Positions 40,949-49,723 of a stretch of 64,000 nucleotides of DNA are shown here, in pieces. A model generated the notes under the pieces. That model worked only from the letters and a program-made list of their open reading frames with translations. It did no database searches and was not told the DNA's origin. This DNA comes from Rufibacter psychrotolerans (lineage in GTDB: Bacteria > Bacteroidota > Bacteroidia > Cytophagales > Hymenobacteraceae), in contig NZ_JAFFJV010000003.1 of NCBI RefSeq assembly GCF_016924645.1, positions 310,001-374,000 on the forward strand, read 5' to 3'. Both the position numbers and the translations under genes were made by a program. The stretch's first letter is position 1; the number at the start of each line of letters is the position of its first letter.

Positions 40949-43381
40949 TTATTTGCCTATAAAGTACCGGGCCCTCAGAAAGAAGGAGCGGCCTGGCTTC
41001 TGGAGCAGGTAATTGTCAAAGAGATTGCTGTCGGTGAGGTTCCGGCACTCCAAAGACAGGCCGTACTTGCCGTTCTGCAGCGTGTAGTTCACCATGGCGT
41101 TGTGGGCTATCTGGCGCGGAATCACATCGTCATTATTCGCGCCCAGGTGCTGCGGGGTGAAATAGTATTCCTCCACGTAGTTGAGGCTGTAATGGAGGGT
41201 GAGCACGTTGTCTTCGGCACCCAGGTTGGTGAAGGAATAGCCCACCTCCGCATTCCCGAACAGGTACGGCATGTTAGGGATGCGGTGCCCGTAGCCCAGG
41301 TTTTTGTAGACCGTGGTACCGGTGAGGTTGGTGCTGGAGAGAAATTCCTCCCGGTCCACAATGCTCTGGTAGGTAAGGTTCACCCCCACCTGAAACTTGT
41401 TTCTCCAGGAGTACCGCAAGTCGGCTTCCACCCCGTTGGTTACCACGTCTCCCATGTTGATGTACTGCCGGTCAATGGGCTGCGTCTGCTGCTGATCCAA
41501 ACGGATGTAATCACCTGAATTGCGGAAGATATAATTGGCCTCCAGGGCGAACTGGTGGCCTTGCCGCAGGTTGAGGGCATAGCTGGCCCCCACGTTCACG
41601 TTGTTGCTGGTCTCAGGCTTCAGGGCAGAGTTCCTCCTGACGTACAATCCATCGCCCAGCAGCTCAATGGCCTCCGGCAGGCGGTAGGTATGCTCGTAAG
41701 AGGCCTTTACCTGTAGCCGGGGCAGAACGAAGCCAGCCACGGCGGCTCCGTACCCCAGATGATTGGTTTTGGTCTGTATGGCCTGATAACCGGGGGTGCC
41801 CGTACCGTCTGGCACTTGTTGGAATGAGCTGGCGTCCAGAACGTAGAGCTTGGAGAAGGCCGTAGCGTTAAACCGCTTCCTGTTCACTTGCCAGGCCAGG
41901 CCCATCACCTGTTTGTTGAGGGCCTGCGGGTACCGGAACGTCACATTCTGCGGGTCTTCCACGTCACTGGACTTTCTCCCGAACCGGGCCAGGACATAGT
42001 TGAAGGACAGGGAGTGGGCCGGGGTAACCGCGTAGCTGAGGTTAGCCGTTACCAGGCCCTCGTTGTCGCGGTTCTTCAACTGGGTACGGGTCAGCTCGGC
42101 CGCACTGGTGGCAATGGTCTCTTGGTTCCAGTTGTATCTAAGACGAGTAGTGTCCACAAACCGGTTCTGGGTAAGGTTGTAGGCGGTGTACAGGCTCAGG
42201 TCCAGGCCAGGCACCAACAGGTTCGTTTTGCGGTACTTCAGGGTAGGAATTACGGAGGCCGAGCGGGTGGTCCTGGCCCCAAAAACCTGGTCCATGGTTA
42301 CCCCCGTCTGAATGTCTTTGTCGTTCCCAGACACAATCACCCCAACCAGGAGGCGGTCGGCGTACTTTTTCCCGGTCACGCCCCCTTCCAACTGAAGCGT
42401 ACCCGATTGGTAGGCGTCATGGAAACGCTCCACTTCCCGGGCGGCCTCCCTTTGCCCCGTGCTTAGGTTAATGGGGCGCACCTCTACCTTGTAGTTATTG
42501 TCTGAGTAGTTGTAAAAGGCGTTGGCCCGAAGGGTAAGTCCGCTTTTGGGGTTGGTGAAGGCGCCGTTCACGGAGGCCTTGTGCGTATTGAAAGACCCGA
42601 ACCCGTAGGAAAGGTCCAGGAAGTTGGGGTTGTCCCGGGTCACAATGTTCACTGCGCCGCCCAGCGCGTCTGCCCCCAGGTGGTTGGGGAGCACGCCCTT
42701 GTAGACTTCCACCCGCTCGGCCATGGTCACGGGCAGGTTGTTGAGCGTCAGCGAAGAGCCGAAGTTATCCATGGGAATTCCGTCCAGGAAAAACTTGACC
42801 TGCCTCCCCGAGAAGCCGTTCAAAGAAAAGCTGAAGTTGGAGCCCAGTCCCCCTTCCTCCCGGATGCGGATGCCGGTGGTTCTGTTCAGGGCCTGGTTCA
42901 GGTCGGCGGAGGTGCTGTAGAGTTTCTTGGCGTCCAGCACCGTCACGTTAAAGCCTTCTTCCTTGATGGCCGTGTTCTGCGTTTTGCCGGTAACCAGCAC
43001 TTCATCCATGTTCAGGTTCCCTGAGAGAACAACCGCGCCCAGGTGGGTGGTGCGCCCTGCCACAATCTGAATCTGGGCCGTTTTGGTGGAATAGCCCACA
43101 AACGAGACAACCAGCTCATAATCGCCCGCGGGCGCCGAAAGAGTGAAGTCTCCGTCTGCATTGGTCTGCGCCGCAGCCTGGGTGCCCTTGAGGAGCACGT
43201 TGGCAAAGGCAATTGCCTTATTCCTCGCATCGGTCACTTTCCCTGCCACAGCCCCTGTATGTTGCGCGTTTCCCGCAAAAGGGCTCAAAAACAGCAGCAA
43301 ACAAAAGAGAGAAAAGGCAAAGCACCTTTGCGGTAGGGCAAGCGTAAGCTTTGTCAAGGGGCACGTACCTAGTAGTCTCAT
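40949..43381 (-). CDS. TonB-dependent siderophore-type receptor, XusA-like
   Basis: Outer-membrane receptor of 810 residues: signal peptide (about 1-35, ending in GNAQ), CarboxypepD_reg-like domain (about 40-120, GAVAGKVTDARNKAIAFANVLLKG), plug domain (about 130-240, DEVLVTGKTQNTAI, RVEVYKGVLPNHLGADALGGAVNIVT), then the 22-stranded barrel to the C-terminal aromatic LRARYFIGK. The barrel contains no obvious heme motif. Together with the DUF4374 and PepSY genes downstream this is a XusABC-like ferric-siderophore system, so iron(III)-siderophore is the likely substrate. ATG 43381 is preferred over a TTG four codons upstream. A TTAGA(5)TCTAA dyad lies 29 bases upstream. Confidence 0.9.
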   Translation of the reverse strand: MRLLGTCPLTKLTLALPQRCFAFSLFCLLLFLSPFAGNAQHTGAVAGKVTDARNKAIAFANVLLKGTQAAAQTNADGDFTLSAPAGDYELVVSFVGYSTKTAQIQIVAGRTTHLGAVVLSGNLNMDEVLVTGKTQNTAIKEEGFNVTVLDAKKLYSTSADLNQALNRTTGIRIREEGGLGSNFSFSLNGFSGRQVKFFLDGIPMDNFGSSLTLNNLPVTMAERVEVYKGVLPNHLGADALGGAVNIVTRDNPNFLDLSYGFGSFNTHKASVNGAFTNPKSGLTLRANAFYNYSDNNYKVEVRPINLSTGQREAAREVERFHDAYQSGTLQLEGGVTGKKYADRLLVGVIVSGNDKDIQTGVTMDQVFGARTTRSASVIPTLKYRKTNLLVPGLDLSLYTAYNLTQNRFVDTTRLRYNWNQETIATSAAELTRTQLKNRDNEGLVTANLSYAVTPAHSLSFNYVLARFGRKSSDVEDPQNVTFRYPQALNKQVMGLAWQVNRKRFNATAFSKLYVLDASSFQQVPDGTGTPGYQAIQTKTNHLGYGAAVAGFVLPRLQVKASYEHTYRLPEAIELLGDGLYVRRNSALKPETSNNVNVGASYALNLRQGHQFALEANYIFRNSGDYIRLDQQQTQPIDRQYINMGDVVTNGVEADLRYSWRNKFQVGVNLTYQSIVDREEFLSSTNLTGTTVYKNLGYGHRIPNMPYLFGNAEVGYSFTNLGAEDNVLTLHYSLNYVEEYYFTPQHLGANNDDVIPRQIAHNAMVNYTLQNGKYGLSLECRNLTDSNLFDNYLLQKPGRSFFLRARYFIGK

Positions 43382-43409
43382 GTTGAAGAGCAAATCATAG
43401 CTATATTAA

Positions 43410-43424
43410 TTAGACTAAATCTAA
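43410..43424. promoter_or_regulatory. Putative operator upstream of the XusABC-like operon
   Basis: TTAGA-CTAAA-TCTAA, a 5-5-5 inverted repeat in AT-rich DNA 29 bases upstream of the receptor start. A Fur-like site is a reasonable guess for an iron-uptake operon but the match to the enterobacterial Fur box is poor. Confidence 0.4.
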
Positions 43425-43657
43425 ATAATGGCCAATATTACGGCATGCTCTTCACATTACAAAGCTATTTAGAATGATTCTACTTAAATAAAACTCCGCC
43501 TACCCAGATCCTGCTCCCCAAGGATGCCGACAGCCGAAACCAGCGCCCGCCACACACCGCAAACCAGGAGAACCATCAGGTACTCAGTCCTTTCCCAATC
43601 GCCGTGAAGTGCAGAGAAGAAGGGGGGATGTCTCCAGAACAAGCCCTTCTCCTGCCT

Positions 43658-43699
43658 GCGTTTTGGGCATGTTTTGCTGAAATCAGACCCAAAACGCAC
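43658..43699. repeat. Intergenic palindrome, family member between divergent genes
   Basis: Eleven-base arms TGCGTTTTGGG and CCCAAAACGCA. Neither neighbouring gene ends here, so this copy is not a terminator. Confidence 0.9.
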
Positions 43700-43947
43700 T
43701 GCTTCCAGAAACGGCCAGGCTTATAGGAGCAGCCAGGCCACCCAAGTCCATCCTGACACCAACACCGGACCAGAGAGAGGCAGAGGCGGGCTTGGCAATC
43801 AATAGGAAACCGCTATATTGTCTGGTCCCTTGAAACGAGGGAAGAAGGCCTGGGCTTCAGGTCCATAGGCGGGAGCCTGCGGCCTTAAACCCCTGCCGTT
43901 TTCTGCCGGCGGAGCAGAGTAACCACCACCAACTAGAAAAAGACCAG

Positions 43948-44319
43948 ATGAAATTAGGCGCATTTTCGGTTAGCCTTAGTGTCAAGGACATCAGGGCATC
44001 AAAGGAGTTTTATGAGCAGCTTGGCTTCACGGCCTTCGCGGGCGACCTCCAGCAGAATTACCTCATCATGAAGAATGGCAATGCCCTCATTGGTTTGTTC
44101 CAGGGCATGTTCCAGGGAAACATCCTCACGTTTAATCCCGGCTGGGACGAGAACGCCCAGAACGTTGATCCGTTTGAGGATGTCAGGGAAATCCAGCGGC
44201 AGTTGAAGAGCAAAGGGGTTGCCCTCGCCACTGAGGCCGATGAAACTACCACTGGCCCGGCCAGCATCATGGTGCATGACCCGGACGGCAACGTGATCTA
44301 CATTGACCAGCACCGGTAA
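43948..44319 (+). CDS. VOC-family protein (glyoxalase/bleomycin-resistance-like)
   Basis: Small protein of 123 residues with the VOC beta-alpha-beta-beta-beta fold in two halves: GAFSVSLSVKDIRASKEFYEQLGF then TGPASIMVHDPDGNVIYIDQHR. It has the typical start motif (SLSVKDI) and end motif (DPDGN) of the family, but no full metal-ligand set is obvious. Enzyme activity and substrate are unknown. ATG 43948 follows the AGACCAG-type leader; the gene stands 89 bases from the DUF2200 gene and may be co-transcribed with it. Confidence 0.85.
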   Translation: MKLGAFSVSLSVKDIRASKEFYEQLGFTAFAGDLQQNYLIMKNGNALIGLFQGMFQGNILTFNPGWDENAQNVDPFEDVREIQRQLKSKGVALATEADETTTGPASIMVHDPDGNVIYIDQHR

Positions 44320-44407
44320 AGTGTTGGCCCCTGCGCGCCAGGGGCAATTTGCCTGTGATTTTCGTAAAACGGGTTAAAAACAGGACCCAATAGCGTTCCG
44401 CAAGAAA

Positions 44408-44758
44408 ATGGAGAAGCACCGCATCTTTAGCACCTCGTTTGCCAGTGTCTACCCGCACTATGTTCTGAAAGCCGAGAAAAAAGGCCGCACCAAGGCCGAG
44501 GTAGACACCCTCATCTGCTGGCTCACCGGGTATGACCAACCGGCCCTGCAGCAACAACTTGACCAGAAGGTTGATTTTGAGACCTTTTTCGCCCAGGCAC
44601 CCCATCTAAACCCCAAAGCCTCCAAGATCACGGGGAGCATCTGCGGGTACCGGGTAGAAGAGATTGAAGACAAGCTCATGCAGAAGATCCGCTACCTGGA
44701 CAAGCTGGTAGACGAACTGGCCAAAGGCAAGGCCATGGAGAAAATCCTGCGGAAGTAA
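44408..44758 (+). CDS. DUF2200 family protein
   Basis: Small 116-residue protein that matches DUF2200 by its start [30 protein letters not shown], the [10 protein letters not shown] loop and the C-terminal helix [30 protein letters not shown]. Function is not known for the family; charged and helical, no membrane segment. The family is widespread and usually a single short gene as here. Confidence 0.85.
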   Translation: MEKHRIFSTSFASVYPHYVLKAEKKGRTKAEVDTLICWLTGYDQPALQQQLDQKVDFETFFAQAPHLNPKASKITGSICGYRVEEIEDKLMQKIRYLDKLVDELAKGKAMEKILRK

Positions 44759-44903
44759 GGCGCCCGCTTGCGGTTTTCTTGCTTTTACCCTGGCAGCATA
44801 AGGGCGCGGGGCACCCAGATTTGCTTTCCCCTGTACGGGGCAGACGCCTTTCCCAAGCACTGCCTGCTTACCGCCCGGCCATGGCGCTTCTGCCGTAATT
44901 GCC

Positions 44904-44911
44904 TACTTTTG
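44904..44911 (+). promoter_or_regulatory. Putative -7 element of the acyltransferase-fold gene
   Basis: TACTTTTG, exact TAnnTTTG; predicted start about 44918 makes ATG 44932 the first start on the mRNA and excludes the longer frame. Confidence 0.6.
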
Positions 44912-44931
44912 CCTTTCTTAGTCCCCTGCCT

Positions 44932-46098
44932 ATGCAACTACTTGAAGTCAATAGTCCCGCTACAACCCGAGCCTTTCTGGACCTGCCCACAGCCCTTTAC
45001 CAGGAGCACCCCAACTGGATCAGGCCGCTGGACAAGGACATAGAAGCGGTGTTTGACCCCGCCCGCAACCCAAACTTCCGGAACGGTACCGCCACTAGGT
45101 GGGTGCTGCAAGACAGTAAAGGTGAGTACATTGGCCGCGTGGCCGCGTTTGTCAACCACAAAACCAAGAGCGCCTCTGAGTACGTGACCGGGGGCATGGG
45201 TTTCTTTGAGTGCGTGAACGACCAGGCCGCGGCCAACCTGCTGTTTGACGCCTGCAAAGACTGGCTGGCGGCGCAGGGCATGGAGGCCATGGACGGGCCT
45301 ATCAACTTCGGGGAACGGGACCGCTGGTGGGGCCTGCTGGTGCACGGCTTCACCGAGCCCAACTACGGCATGTTCTACCACCCGCCCTACTACCAGCAAC
45401 TGTTTGAGGGCTACGGGTTTCAGGTGTACTTCAAACAGTACACCTATCACATGCAAACCCGCGTGCAGCTCAGCGATAAGATTTGGCAGCGCTCCAAAGC
45501 ACTGGACGAGACTCCCGGCTTCAGCTTTGGGCACCCCTCCAGAAACAACCTAGAAAAACTGGCCCAGGACTTCCTGGACGTGTACAACCAAGCCTGGGCG
45601 GGCCACTCGGGCATCAATGAAATGACGTATGAGAAGGCCCTGAAGATGATGAAGTCCATGAAACCCGTGATGGTGGAGCAGCTGATCAACTTCGCGTACT
45701 TTGAGGGCAAGGCGGTGGGCTTCTTCATCATGCTGCCCGAACTGAACCAGATCTTCAAGCACCTGCACGGCAAGTTTGACCTGCTGGCCAAGCTAAAGTT
45801 CCTGTACCACAAGTGGCGCTACAGCAAACGCGACGACAAGAAAGTGTTTGGGGTGATTTTTGGCGTGGTGCCCGAGTTCCAGTCCCGGGGCGTGGATTCT
45901 TACCTGATTGCCCATGCCCAAGGGCCGGTAAACGCCTATGGCGCCCGCGAAATTGAGATGAACTGGGTGGGCGACTTCAACCCGAAGATGATGATGGTTA
46001 CCCGCGGGTTAGGGGCCACTATCTACAAAACCCACGTTACCTACCGTAAGATTTTTGACCCCACCAAACCGTTCACCCGTTACCCCATCATCAGGTAA
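44932..46098 (+). CDS. Acyl-CoA N-acyltransferase-fold protein of unknown specificity
   Basis: A 388-residue soluble protein seen repeatedly in Bacteroidota, usually annotated as GNAT-like or unknown. It opens MQLLEVNSPATTRAFLDLPTALYQEHPNWIRPL and has GRVAAFVNHKTK, GGMGFFECVNDQAAANLLFDACKDWL and GPINFGERDRWWGLLVHGFTEPNY, a pattern like the N-acyltransferase fold (beta-bulge with acetyl-CoA loop). A second domain has GVVPEFQSRGVDSYLIAHA, similar to the GNAT motif A (Q/RxxGxG/A-like). Substrate unknown. Promoter TACTTTTG lies just upstream. Confidence 0.75.
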   Translation: MQLLEVNSPATTRAFLDLPTALYQEHPNWIRPLDKDIEAVFDPARNPNFRNGTATRWVLQDSKGEYIGRVAAFVNHKTKSASEYVTGGMGFFECVNDQAAANLLFDACKDWLAAQGMEAMDGPINFGERDRWWGLLVHGFTEPNYGMFYHPPYYQQLFEGYGFQVYFKQYTYHMQTRVQLSDKIWQRSKALDETPGFSFGHPSRNNLEKLAQDFLDVYNQAWAGHSGINEMTYEKALKMMKSMKPVMVEQLINFAYFEGKAVGFFIMLPELNQIFKHLHGKFDLLAKLKFLYHKWRYSKRDDKKVFGVIFGVVPEFQSRGVDSYLIAHAQGPVNAYGAREIEMNWVGDFNPKMMMVTRGLGATIYKTHVTYRKIFDPTKPFTRYPIIR

Positions 46099-46105
46099 GC
46101 GCCTT

Positions 46106-46141
46106 GTTTCGGGGCTGCTTCTGTGAAAACGGCCCCGAAAC
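46106..46141. repeat. Intergenic palindrome, family member
   Basis: Ten-base arms GTTTCGGGGC and GCCCCGAAAC around TGCTTCTGTGAAAACG, between two convergent genes. Confidence 0.9.
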
Positions 46142-46173
46142 CAAAAAACGCAGCAGAACTGCAGGAAAGCAGC

Positions 46174-46791
46174 TTAGGGCGTTTCACGCCCCTTTTCCGC
46201 AGACAAGGCCAGAAACGTCTGGTGGAGCTGCACTACCTGCGGAAGCACCAGCTGCGCATCATCATTGTAGAGCACAAACTGCGCCCGCCGGATGCGCTCT
46301 TCCTCGGGGAGCTGCTTGTCTATGATGGCGTCTACCTGGGCCGCCGTGCGCTGCGGGTCACGCAGGAGCGTGCGGGCGCGGCGCAGCGCCGTAGGCGCTG
46401 AAACCGTGAGCACGTGGTCTACCTGCGTATAGGCGTTGGACTCAAACATGAGCGCCGCCTCTTTGAGAATGTAAGGCGCCTGCCCATTGGCCTCCAGCCA
46501 GCGGTAAAAATCTTTGCGTACCTGGGGGTGCACCAACCCGTTCAGTTTGGCCAGTTGCGCGGCATCATGGAACACCTTCTGGCTCAGGTAGGCCCGGTCC
46601 AGGTGCTGCCGCGCATCAAACGTCTCCGGCCCGAAAGCCGAAATCAACTGCTCCCGCAGTTCCGGATCATGGTGCATCACCCACTTGGCCCGGGTATCTG
46701 AGTCGTACACGGGCACACCCAGCAATTGAAAGCACCGGCACACAATGCTTTTGCCAGAACCAATGCCTCCGGTAATGCCAATCTTGAGCAT
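46174..46791 (-). CDS. coaE: Dephospho-CoA kinase
   Basis: Last step of coenzyme A synthesis. The 205-residue P-loop kinase begins MLKIGITGGIGSGKS (Walker A), with YDSDTRAKWVMHHD, HPQVRKDFYRWLE and VLTVSAPTALRRARTLLRD of the CoaE family. Conserved in this position after yajC/ybbR in many Bacteroidota. It starts 7 bases after the ybbR stop codon; the same transcript likely starts at nusB. Confidence 0.94.
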   Translation of the reverse strand: MLKIGITGGIGSGKSIVCRCFQLLGVPVYDSDTRAKWVMHHDPELREQLISAFGPETFDARQHLDRAYLSQKVFHDAAQLAKLNGLVHPQVRKDFYRWLEANGQAPYILKEAALMFESNAYTQVDHVLTVSAPTALRRARTLLRDPQRTAAQVDAIIDKQLPEEERIRRAQFVLYNDDAQLVLPQVVQLHQTFLALSAEKGRETP

Positions 46792-46798
46792 GCGTTTC

Positions 46799-47776
46799 TT
46801 AGGGAGTTAGGGAGATGTGCACTTTGCCCGGTAAAATAGAAACCTGGCGGGTATGAGGCGCTTTCTGCAGTACGATAGGCACAATGGAAGAGTCGGCGGG
46901 GTTGAACTTCTGGTAATCCAGGGCCACCTGGAACAGCTCTGGCTGCATCAAGTCCCGGTGGCGCGGCAGGTAGGAGTAATGCACCACCACCGGCCCATTC
47001 ACCAGCCGCAGTTGGTACCCCGGCGGGAAATTCTGCAAGACCGGCTGCACCGCCAGCTCCTTCCGCTCCAGGGCTACCACGCCAAACTGCACCTCGGCCT
47101 CGCTCACGTCGGCCTGCACCAAGGAGGTATAGTCGTGGGTGAGCGGCACATCGGCTTTGAACGGGCCTCTCAGGTTTCCGGCGGGGAGGCTCAATAAGAA
47201 TGGATGGGGGAACTGCTTGAGGATAAGCTCTGGTCCGGTGAAGGTCACCGAGTCTGGAAGTATTTTCACGGGCCCTACAAAGGCAAAGCCCGGCTCCACC
47301 TTTACCTTGGTGGTGTCAATGGCCAGCGGAAACTTGCGGGTCACCAGCCGGTCAAAGTCAAAGCTAATGGAGTCTGTGACCACAAAGTTCAGGCTGAGGC
47401 CATCCAGCACGTTGGAGATGGCGGGGCGTAAGGCCTGGCCAGGCAGTTGCTTCACCCTGGGAAGGCCCCTGATGGTAAGCTCAGCGGGCTTTACGTTCAC
47501 GTGCAGGTTCTTGCGCAGCAGTTTCCAGCCCTTGCCGGTCACGTTAATGACCACTTCCTCGGGCAGCGGCTTTACCGGCACCAGGTCACCGGGGTTGTAC
47601 TTGAAAACAATGGGGTAGGTAACCTGCGTGGTGTAGCTCTTGTTGAGGGCGTTCAGGAGCCAGAAGGTGCCCGCCGTTAAAAAACAAAGCAACACCACCC
47701 TCCAGTACTGTTTCTGCTTGGGCGAAAAAGGCCTCAGTAACCAGAGGAGGGCGTGCTTTGTTCTGTTAAACGGCAA
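46799..47776 (-). CDS. YbbR-domain protein (CdaR-like)
   Basis: Membrane-anchored protein of 325 residues: one N-terminal helix (about 30-48) followed by several YbbR repeats (about 60-320, e.g. YPIVFKYNPGDLVP, AVQPVLQNFPPGYQLRLVNGPV). YbbR proteins in Firmicutes regulate the diadenylate cyclase CdaA; here no cyclase gene is nearby, so the role is open. Start is a TTG at 47776, nine bases after the yajC stop; no ATG or GTG is available near the N-terminus. Usual place between yajC and coaE in this phylum. Confidence 0.85.
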   Translation of the reverse strand: MPFNRTKHALLWLLRPFSPKQKQYWRVVLLCFLTAGTFWLLNALNKSYTTQVTYPIVFKYNPGDLVPVKPLPEEVVINVTGKGWKLLRKNLHVNVKPAELTIRGLPRVKQLPGQALRPAISNVLDGLSLNFVVTDSISFDFDRLVTRKFPLAIDTTKVKVEPGFAFVGPVKILPDSVTFTGPELILKQFPHPFLLSLPAGNLRGPFKADVPLTHDYTSLVQADVSEAEVQFGVVALERKELAVQPVLQNFPPGYQLRLVNGPVVVHYSYLPRHRDLMQPELFQVALDYQKFNPADSSIVPIVLQKAPHTRQVSILPGKVHISLTP

Positions 47777-47784
47777 GGTACTTT

Positions 47785-48120
47785 TTAGGGGTTAGTGGTC
47801 TCCGTGGCCACGGACGCATTCACCCGGCTGGTGGCCTCCATGGCAATGGCAATCTTGTCAAACTTCAGCTTGATACCCTTGTCTACTTCAATCCAGACGG
47901 TATCATCATCTACGCTGAGCAGGCGCCCGTGCAGACCGCCAATGGTGACCACGTTCATGCCGCGCTTCAGTTCCTCCCTGAACTTCTTCTGGTCTTTGGC
48001 TTTCTTCTGCTGCGGCCGCACCATGAAGAAGTAGAACACCAGAATGATAAGCCCAATGAACAGGAAGTTGGCGTAAACGTTTGCCCCTTCAGCGGTGGCT
48101 TGCAATAAAATGGTTAGCAT
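47785..48120 (-). CDS. yajC: Preprotein translocase subunit YajC
   Basis: Small 111-residue inner-membrane protein associated with SecDF: single helix NFLFIGLIILVFYFFMVRP, then QQKKAKDQKKFREELKRGMNVVTIGGLHGRLLSVDD, the YajC signature. Cytoplasmic C-tail is Thr/Ser-rich. ATG 48120 follows the DUF1573 gene by 15 bases. Confidence 0.94.
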   Translation of the reverse strand: MLTILLQATAEGANVYANFLFIGLIILVFYFFMVRPQQKKAKDQKKFREELKRGMNVVTIGGLHGRLLSVDDDTVWIEVDKGIKLKFDKIAIAMEATSRVNASVATETTNP

Positions 48121-48135
48121 ATGGTTGTTCTTAGA

Positions 48136-48678
48136 TTATAAACGAACAGGTCCGTCTGCTCCTGCCTGAGGCACTGTGCCGGTGATGTTGGTTTTGATGG
48201 TGAGTTGGTTGATCTGCGGATCTGTGTTGGCCGTGATGGTGATCTGCTTAGACTGCTGCCCAGATTTGCCCACCGGATCAAACTCTACCTTAATGGTACC
48301 GCTCTCGCCCGGGGCGATGGGCTCCTTCGGCCACTCTGGTACGGTACAGCCGCACGTAGCGCTCGCGCTCTCAATCACCAACGGGGCTTTGCCGGTGTTG
48401 GTAAAGGAGAAGGTGTGCGATACTTTCTTGTCTGCCTTGATGTTGCCGAAGTCATGCTCGGTTTCCTTGAACGTCATGACCGGTTTAGGGGCGTTAGGGT
48501 TCACCTCTTCCTGGCCGGCTACGTTAGGATTGGTGGCGGGGTCATTGGTGGCCACGGCGCTTCCTTCAGAGGCGTTCTGCTCAGTGGCGGTTGCCTCTTC
48601 TGCGGTGGCTTTCTTCTCGCAGCTGGAGGTCCACAGACCACCGGCCACAAGCAACGCGATTATAAACTGCTTTTTCAT
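48136..48678 (-). CDS. DUF1573 lipoprotein
   Basis: Exported protein of 180 residues with lipoprotein signal (MKKQFIIALLVAGGLWTSSC) and a spacer rich in Glu, Ala and Asn, then the DUF1573 beta-sandwich (FKETEHDFGNIKADKKVSHTFSFTNTGKAPLVIESASATCGCTVPEWPKEPIAPGESG). The ATCGCT motif is the family hallmark. Function unknown. Sits in the conserved nusB - DUF1573 - yajC arrangement, here interrupted upstream by two genes. Confidence 0.92.
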   Translation of the reverse strand: MKKQFIIALLVAGGLWTSSCEKKATAEEATATEQNASEGSAVATNDPATNPNVAGQEEVNPNAPKPVMTFKETEHDFGNIKADKKVSHTFSFTNTGKAPLVIESASATCGCTVPEWPKEPIAPGESGTIKVEFDPVGKSGQQSKQITITANTDPQINQLTIKTNITGTVPQAGADGPVRL

Positions 48679-48714
48679 AAAAGATTCTTTCCTGTTAAGG
48701 TACTACAGGACAAG

Positions 48715-49713
48715 TTACAAATTAGAAATTATATGCTGCGCAAATTCTGAGGTAGAAGCGGTGCCGCCTAAGTCACGCGTGCATTGCTCTTTGTTCAGCA
48801 GCGTTTTCTCCAGGGCCGCCTCAATCTTGTGGGCATGCTCGTGCAGCCCCATGTGCTCCAGCATCATGAGCGCTGAGCGCAGCAACGCCGTGGGGTTGGC
48901 CAGGCCTTGGCCGGCAATGTCTGGGGCAGAACCGTGCACGGCCTCAAAGATGGCCATGTCATCGCCAATGTTGGCCCCGGAAACCACACCTAAACCGCCC
49001 ACCAGACCGGCGCACAGGTCAGACAGGATGTCCCCGAACAGGTTGGTGGTCACCACTACGTCAAACTGCTCTGGTTTGCTTACCAGCTGCATGCACATGT
49101 TGTCAATGATCTTGTCTTCCCACACCACGCCCGGGAACTCTTTGGACACGTTGGCCGCGGCCTCCAGCATTAAACGGCCGGCATTCTTCAGGATGTTGGC
49201 TTTGTGGGCCACGGTAACCTTAGAACGGTTGTGCTTGGCCGCATATTGGAACGCCGCGCGCACAATCTTGTGGCAACCGTCTACCGTTACCCGCGAGATG
49301 GAGTCTGCAATGCCCAGGCGCTCGTCATAGATCTCCAGGCCGGCGTACAATCCTTCGGTGTTCTCGCGGAACAGCACCAGGTCTACCTTGTCAAAGCGGG
49401 TTTTTACGCCGGCGGTGGTTTTAGCAGGGCGCACGTTGGAGTACAGGTCGTACTTCTGGCGCAGTTGCACGTTAATGCTCTTAAAGCCTTTGCCCACGGG
49501 GGTGGTAATAGGCCCTTTGAGGGCGATTCTGTTGCGTTCCAGAGAGGCCAGCAGAGAGGCCGGGATCAGCTCCCCCATGCTCTCAAACGTGGTCTGTCCG
49601 GCGTTTTCTTCTTCCCAGGTGATGGGCACTTGTGCGGCTGCAAAGATCGCCTTTACGGCTTCCGTGATCTCAGGACCTATCCCGTCGCCGGGAATAAGGG
49701 TAACGGTTGTCAT
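48715..49713 (-). CDS. NAD-dependent isocitrate dehydrogenase-like protein
   Basis: Member of the isocitrate/isopropylmalate dehydrogenase family, 332 residues. The run TPVGKGFKSINVQLRQKYDLYSNVRP and the NTEGLYAGLE loop follow the NAD-IDH (IDH3-like) rather than isopropylmalate enzymes; VAHKANILKNAGRL and NLFGDILSDLCAGLVGGLG hold the metal/substrate residues, all present. It probably acts in the TCA cycle with NAD+. ATG 49713 is preferred to TTG 49719. It lies between YtxH and DUF1573 genes in what is otherwise the nusB block, and ends 37 bases before the DUF1573 start. Confidence 0.9.
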   Translation of the reverse strand: MTTVTLIPGDGIGPEITEAVKAIFAAAQVPITWEEENAGQTTFESMGELIPASLLASLERNRIALKGPITTPVGKGFKSINVQLRQKYDLYSNVRPAKTTAGVKTRFDKVDLVLFRENTEGLYAGLEIYDERLGIADSISRVTVDGCHKIVRAAFQYAAKHNRSKVTVAHKANILKNAGRLMLEAAANVSKEFPGVVWEDKIIDNMCMQLVSKPEQFDVVVTTNLFGDILSDLCAGLVGGLGVVSGANIGDDMAIFEAVHGSAPDIAGQGLANPTALLRSALMMLEHMGLHEHAHKIEAALEKTLLNKEQCTRDLGGTASTSEFAQHIISNL

Positions 49714-49723
49714 GGGCAAGGGG

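Larger units (their letters stand above)
43382..43947. other. Intergenic region between receptor and VOC genes
   Basis: Divergent region of 566 bases with the dyad 43410-43424 and a palindrome 43658-43699. A 71-residue frame on the minus strand (43484-43699) overlaps the palindrome and has no conserved feature. Confidence 0.7.

Noticed and set aside
43484-43699. 71-codon frame upstream of the receptor
   Set aside because: Overlaps a palindrome at its 5' end, no homology recognised, no promoter.
48176-49330. 384-codon open frame opposite DUF1573 and isocitrate dehydrogenase genes
   Set aside because: Antisense across two clear genes; Ser/Met-rich shadow.
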